Shown here one piece after another: positions 37,401 to 40,328 of a stretch of DNA of 40,328 nucleotides. This DNA comes from Bacteroidota bacterium (GTDB lineage Bacteria; Bacteroidota; Bacteroidia; Bacteroidales; JABHKC01): assembly GCA_018692315.1 (NCBI GenBank), contig JABHKC010000018.1, forward strand, positions 1 through 40,328. The letters are read 5' to 3'. The notes under the pieces were generated by a model, which worked only from the letters and a program-made list of their open reading frames with translations, was not told the origin of the DNA and ran no database searches. The position numbers and the translations under genes are program-made. How positions within the stretch are numbered: the stretch's first letter is position 1; each line of letters begins with the position of its first letter.

Positions 37401-38803
37401 TTACAACCCAAACTTTGGAAGTTAGCAATCCCGGAACATATTATGTTACTGTTACAAATGCCTGTGGTAGCTATTCCGATGGTATTACCATAACACCAAT
37501 CACAGTTCCTATTATAGAATTAGGACCAAATATTTCTATTTGCGAAGGTACAGCATATATTCTTGATGCAAGCTATCCAAATTCAACATATTTTTGGACT
37601 ACAGCTTCTACTTTCCCAACAATAATGATTGATACAGCTGGCATGTACGAAGTATTTGTTACAAATGTTTGCGGTACAACTTATGATAATATTTTAATAA
37701 GTACTGTAAACCCTGTGATAGTTGATTTGGGCAACGACACCTCAATATGCTCTTTTGATACCATTACCATAGATTGCTTTAGTCCCTTTTCGACTTATTA
37801 TTGGTCGAATGGCGAAACAAACTCAAGCATTGAAGTTTCTGAACCGGGTACTTATGTTGCAATGATTGAAAATGCTTGCGGAACATATAATGACTTTATT
37901 GAAATTGATACCATTTTTGCTGAAATAAACTTAGGAAATGATACTTTAATCTGCGATGGAGACGAAATAATATTAGATGCTTCACAAGAATATATTCAAA
38001 ATTATATTTGGACAACTGGTGAAACTAGTTCAAGCATTTCCGTAAGTTCATCAGGAGTTTATACACTGACAGTTACAGATATTTGTATGCATGAACTTGA
38101 AGAAACATTTGAACTAAGTCTTTTCGATTTAAATATTAATCTTGGAAACGATACAACTATTTGCGAAGGAGCATCAATTATGCTGAATGCAGCTTATTCA
38201 GGTTTGATGTACATATGGTCGAACGGTGCAACAAGCCAAAATATCGAAATTGATGGTGGCGGCACATATTCAGTCGAAGTAATTCACAATATTTGTGGAA
38301 CTGCGACAGGCCAAATTAATGTTGGAGTAAACCCTGCTCCTATTATAAATCTTGGAAATGACACTATTTTGCAAAACGGAGAATATTTGACATTAGATGC
38401 AGGAAATAATTTTTCTAACTACTACTGGTCAACCGGCGAAAGTACCCAATCTATTGAAGTGAACTATACTGATTCTTTTATAGTTTCTGTCATCGACAAT
38501 TTTGGCTGTATTGGTATAGATACAATATATGTTGAGTTCACTACGGATATTTCAAAAGTTGAGAATGAAGAAATTAGAGTTTTCCCAAATCCTGCTAACG
38601 AATACATTTTTATATCCTCAAACAATTCCACTTTAGAAAAAGTTGAAATATACGATGCAATAGGTCGTCAAATTTTGAATAAAACAATAAATTCGGTTGA
38701 GGCAAATATCCCAATTTTGAATTTGCCGGAAGGCTTATATTTTGTACGATCTTATACACAAAATAAAATATATGTAAATATTTTTTCTAAATTTGGAAGC
38801 TAA
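34478..38803 (+). CDS. Large secreted SBBP/PKD repeat protein with T9SS sorting domain
   Basis: A 1441-residue surface or released protein. The frame opens at a TTG (34472), but the ATG at 34478 starts a normal signal peptide MKKNIVLIIGIFLLSISQSQS. Residues about 24-250 begin with FEENKGQWNKNALYMAN, the module usually found in front of SBBP propellers (recently labelled DUF7948). Residues about 255-710 carry SBBP-type propeller blades, recognisable by repeated ATYLGG/STYIGG/STFLGG strands. A PKD domain lies near 720-795 (CAPLTTIFTNNS, YEWHFNDGS). Eight Ig-like repeats of about 65-75 residues follow (residues about 799-1354), each opening LGPD/LGND and containing Y.W..G and GTY.V. The end (VFPNPANEYIFIS ... 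GLYFVRS) is a type A T9SS sorting domain. Likely an adhesin or matrix protein; ligand unknown. Confidence 0.92.
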   Translation: MKKNIVLIIGIFLLSISQSQSQSNLIFEENKGQWNKNALYMANLNYGRAFFESGTFTYLFYSQDDLDGIHAHCSKSTGINDCSHNHDLEKNEKIIRAHAYKTRFLNSNKSVSLSSEKKQAGYRNYFIGNVQENWATHVNLFKQINYTSIYDGIDLNVYSHQMNLKYDIIVKPGSDLSKIRIEYEGTDNMYVENGNLHIETSVNQIVEQKPYVYQIIENQKVEVECNYELKNNILSFVCPAGYNMNYDLIIDPILVAATFSGSSCTNYGHSATYDVLGYIYTGARSFGIGYPTTTGAVQSTFGGSTDIGVSKLNQDGSALVWATYLGGNNSDNVHSMFVNNNFDLYVYGTAASTDYPVSTNAFSTTMSGSTDIVVTKLDSTGTVMIGSTYIGGNDSDGLNGISSNYGDTYRGEIIVNDADNCLVASYTNSSNFPTTASAFQTTTGTQQDGVIFKFNSDLSALIWSTFLGGTGDDACYGIRVDDNDDVYVTGTAANNDFPSISGGAYPHHQGSTRDGFIAKLNSSGSSMFAFTFYGTDQQDQSFFLDLDYNDYVYIYGQSSGSIPVEPVGIYSNSGSHQFIAKFNNSLSSVSFSTVFGSGGSSTDISPSAFMVDQCGRIYTSGHGGSGIPTSPNPLQTSGGFYLLVLEENAAALNYATYYGGSGDHVDGGTSRFDPQGIVYQGVCSGGSMPTVPWAYATSSMSGWDVGVFKIDFETGFAVSDFSAYPDTGCAPLTTIFTNNSTGMEYEWHFNDGSPVDTSFEPTHTFFAGQYDVMLVASGASNCILSDTSYFLIDVTQGPTVNLGPDSILCMDDVLLFDVGFPGATYFWENDYSVITSADPTYTIDKPGTYWVQLNVGNCMDRDTIVIDYYELEPELGPNISDICAGTPVILDPNAGTGLSYLWSNGSTDATISVTQSGTYSVTTTIEYCEDSDEILVEFDYPLNINLGPDIQLCSGDLVTLDAGELGTTYFWSTYITTQTLEVSNPGTYYVTVTNACGSYSDGITITPITVPIIELGPNISICEGTAYILDASYPNSTYFWTTASTFPTIMIDTAGMYEVFVTNVCGTTYDNILISTVNPVIVDLGNDTSICSFDTITIDCFSPFSTYYWSNGETNSSIEVSEPGTYVAMIENACGTYNDFIEIDTIFAEINLGNDTLICDGDEIILDASQEYIQNYIWTTGETSSSISVSSSGVYTLTVTDICMHELEETFELSLFDLNINLGNDTTICEGASIMLNAAYSGLMYIWSNGATSQNIEIDGGGTYSVEVIHNICGTATGQINVGVNPAPIINLGNDTILQNGEYLTLDAGNNFSNYYWSTGESTQSIEVNYTDSFIVSVIDNFGCIGIDTIYVEFTTDISKVENEEIRVFPNPANEYIFISSNNSTLEKVEIYDAIGRQILNKTINSVEANIPILNLPEGLYFVRSYTQNKIYVNIFSKFGS
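36873..38540 (+). repeat. Eight tandem Ig-like coding repeats
   Basis: Within the surface protein, eight units of about 200-225 bp encode the pattern LG(P/N)(D/N)..IC.G....LDA....Y.WS.G.T...I.V...GTY.V.V.N.CG. Most units hold two cysteines that could pair. Units are diverged at DNA level, so this is old duplication with selection on structure rather than a recent expansion. Confidence 0.85.
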
Positions 38804-38813
38804 GTTTTACTTT

Positions 38814-38843
38814 GAATTAAGAGTTGTAATCTATCTATTTTTG
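38814..38843 (+). promoter_or_regulatory. Promoter of the RNA methyltransferase gene
   Basis: TTTG at 38814-38817, 18 bp, then TATTTTTG at 38836-38843, a good match to the Bacteroidota pattern. It lies just 11 bp after the stop of the surface protein gene and gives a leader of about 65 nt to the ATG at 38915. Confidence 0.5.
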
Positions 38844-38914
38844 GCTATTAATAGTAGAAATAAAAGCTAAAACTGAATTACAAATTTCAATGTTTTCAAA
38901 ATTATAAATAGAAA

Positions 38915-40063
38915 ATGGAAAACTACCTCGCCACAACCTTACAAGGTCTTGAAAGTGTTTTAGAAGATGAAATAAAATTGTTAGGTGGCACAAATACAAA
39001 AATATTGAGAAGGGCTGTAAGTTTTGAAGGAAACAAACAGTTGCTCTACAAATCGAATTTGCATTTACGAACTGCATTAAAAATTCTGAAACCCATAGAG
39101 AGCTTTTTGGCAAAAAATGAAAACGAGCTATATCGGCAAATTAAAAAATTTAATTGGTCTGATATTTTCGGAATTGATGACACTTTTGCGATAGATTCTG
39201 TTGTAAACTCCAAATTTTTTAATCATTCGAAATATGTTGCATTAAAATCTAAAGATGCAATAGCCGACTATTTCAGAGATAAAACAGGAAAACGGCCATC
39301 AATTGACATATCGAATCCCGATTTCAGAATCAATATTCATATCAATGCAGATAAGGTATCAGTATCTATGGATAGTTCCGGTGAATCACTACACAAACGA
39401 GGATACCGTCTTCAACAGAACATTGCACCTTTAAATGAAGTTCTTGCAGCAGGAATGGTATTGCTATCGGGCTGGGACAAAAAGTCAAATTTTATTGATC
39501 CAATGTGCGGTTCAGCTACAATTCTGATTGAGGCAGCTATGATAGCCAATAATATTCCTCCAGGAATATTTAGAAAGAATTTTGCTTTTGAAAAATGGAA
39601 TGATTTCGACAATAATATGTGGAATCAAATATTGGAAGACTGGGAAACTCATGATTTTGAATACGAAATTATTGGTGCAGATATTTCTGAAAGAGCAATT
39701 CTGAATGCTAAAGAAAATATAAAAAGTGCATCTCTACACAAAAAAATACAAACAATTATCAAAGCTTTTGAAAAATTCAATCCTCCCCAACAACATGGAA
39801 TAGTGATGATGAACCCACCTTATGGCGAACGATTAAGAAAGTCTGATATTGAGGATTTTTATTCAAAAATTGGCGAAAGACTTAAACACCACTACACCGG
39901 CTATGAAGTATGGATTTTGAGTAGTAATTACGGAGCATTAAAAAAAATTGGCCTTCATCATTCAAAAAGAATCACACTTTTTAACGGACAATTAGAATGT
40001 AAATTTCAAAAGTTTTCAATCTATGAGGGTAGTTTGAAAAGGAAGAAAACTATTGTAGATTAA
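38915..40063 (+). CDS. THUMP-domain class I SAM-dependent RNA methyltransferase, RlmL/YpsC type
   Basis: A 382-residue enzyme expected to make N2-methylguanosine in 23S rRNA (position 2445 in E. coli numbering for RlmL). Residues about 1-55 form the N-terminal ferredoxin-like part (NYLATTLQGLESVLEDEI), residues about 55-160 the THUMP RNA-binding domain, ending in the VSMDSSGESLHKRGYR block. The methyltransferase domain has the SAM motif FIDPMCGSATILIEAAMIA at about 192-210 and the catalytic NPPYGERL motif at about 299-306. It corresponds to the N-terminal half of E. coli RlmL; the RlmK half is not fused, as is normal outside gamma-proteobacteria. It has its own promoter. Confidence 0.9.
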   Translation: MENYLATTLQGLESVLEDEIKLLGGTNTKILRRAVSFEGNKQLLYKSNLHLRTALKILKPIESFLAKNENELYRQIKKFNWSDIFGIDDTFAIDSVVNSKFFNHSKYVALKSKDAIADYFRDKTGKRPSIDISNPDFRINIHINADKVSVSMDSSGESLHKRGYRLQQNIAPLNEVLAAGMVLLSGWDKKSNFIDPMCGSATILIEAAMIANNIPPGIFRKNFAFEKWNDFDNNMWNQILEDWETHDFEYEIIGADISERAILNAKENIKSASLHKKIQTIIKAFEKFNPPQQHGIVMMNPPYGERLRKSDIEDFYSKIGERLKHHYTGYEVWILSSNYGALKKIGLHHSKRITLFNGQLECKFQKFSIYEGSLKRKKTIVD

Positions 40064-40328
40064 ACATAAAGATGAATTATAAGCTATAAATTCTGGAATT
40101 ATCAATATGAAATAATCTATTTGTCATTAGAACTGTAACAGATTTGACATATCTCCCCAACTATTACATGTGCAGAAAATAAACTTATTAACCCAACTTG
40201 AGCATTTTTCCAAAATTAATAAAATAATGAAAATTTTATCTATCTGATAATTAGGCATATGACGTTATATAGAATCGTTCTAAATACTATAATGTGCAGA
40301 TATACAGTTATATAAGTAATTGGTGTCC
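40064..40328. other. Intergenic tail of the window
   Basis: AT-rich sequence without a visible gene, RNA or terminator. A short direct repeat ATGTGCAGA occurs at about 40168 and again near 40292; its meaning is unclear. Confidence 0.4.

Noticed and set aside
36873-38540. CRISPR-like or DNA-level satellite array
   Set aside because: The units are coding, about 200 bp long and diverged in sequence; they are protein-domain repeats.
1-40328. tRNA, rRNA, CRISPR array, prophage or complete IS element
   Set aside because: None of the expected conserved sequences, repeats or transposase/integrase genes were seen on either strand.

Overview
This 40.3 kb window is AT-rich chromosomal DNA (roughly 30% G+C judged by eye) from a member of the Bacteroidota, most likely an uncultured anaerobic Bacteroidia lineage. 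Three things point there: two proteins with type IX secretion (type A) C-terminal sorting domains, Bacteroidota-style promoters (TTTG or TTG, then TAnnTTTG) in front of several genes, and Bacteroidota versions of AddB-like nuclease, DnaB, RimO and hybrid histidine kinases. I see no tRNA, rRNA, CRISPR array, complete insertion sequence or prophage.

Layout. Positions 1-6400: the tail of a secreted T9SS protein, a shared terminator, then a minus-strand run of a metallophosphoesterase, a PD40/OmpA envelope protein and a large YgfK-type flavin/iron-sulfur oxidoreductase. Positions 6400-8850: a small accessory patch with a ParE/RelE toxin-antitoxin pair and an unrecognised protein with a possible PD-(D/E)XK nuclease core, followed by a 313-bp imperfect palindrome. 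Positions 8850-14750: AddB-like nuclease converging on replicative helicase dnaB and an MFS-like transporter. Positions 15430-19180: a 1250-residue PocR/PAS/GAF hybrid kinase, followed by a gene-poor gap with a possible HEPN remnant and a 121-bp palindrome. Positions 19630-25300: minus-strand metabolic genes (SLC12-like transporter, folE, ygeW, gcvT). Positions 25760-27460: lipid kinase and YjjG-like HAD phosphatase on the plus strand. Positions 27580-34150: rimO and two further large hybrid kinases. Positions 34480-40060: a 1441-residue secreted repeat protein and an RlmL-type RNA methyltransferase.

How the genes may work together. YgfK and YgeW are hallmark members of one gene cluster in E. 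coli and relatives that is tied to anaerobic purine/urate breakdown; here both occur in one window but about 16 kb apart, which suggests that the pathway exists in a dispersed arrangement. Three hybrid kinases carry closely related C-terminal receiver domains and two share a near-duplicate PAS domain, yet no stand-alone response regulator or DNA-binding output gene is present, so the output must lie elsewhere.

The most unusual non-coding signal is a set of three long imperfect palindromes (8527-8839, 19484-19604, about 25441-25680). Each fills an intergenic gap and has a short palindrome exactly at its centre, but the arms differ in sequence. They may be decayed MITE-like elements or structured-RNA loci. 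I do not see a convincing complete new defence or metabolic system; the best candidate for one is the toxin-antitoxin/nuclease patch at 6.4-8.9 kb.
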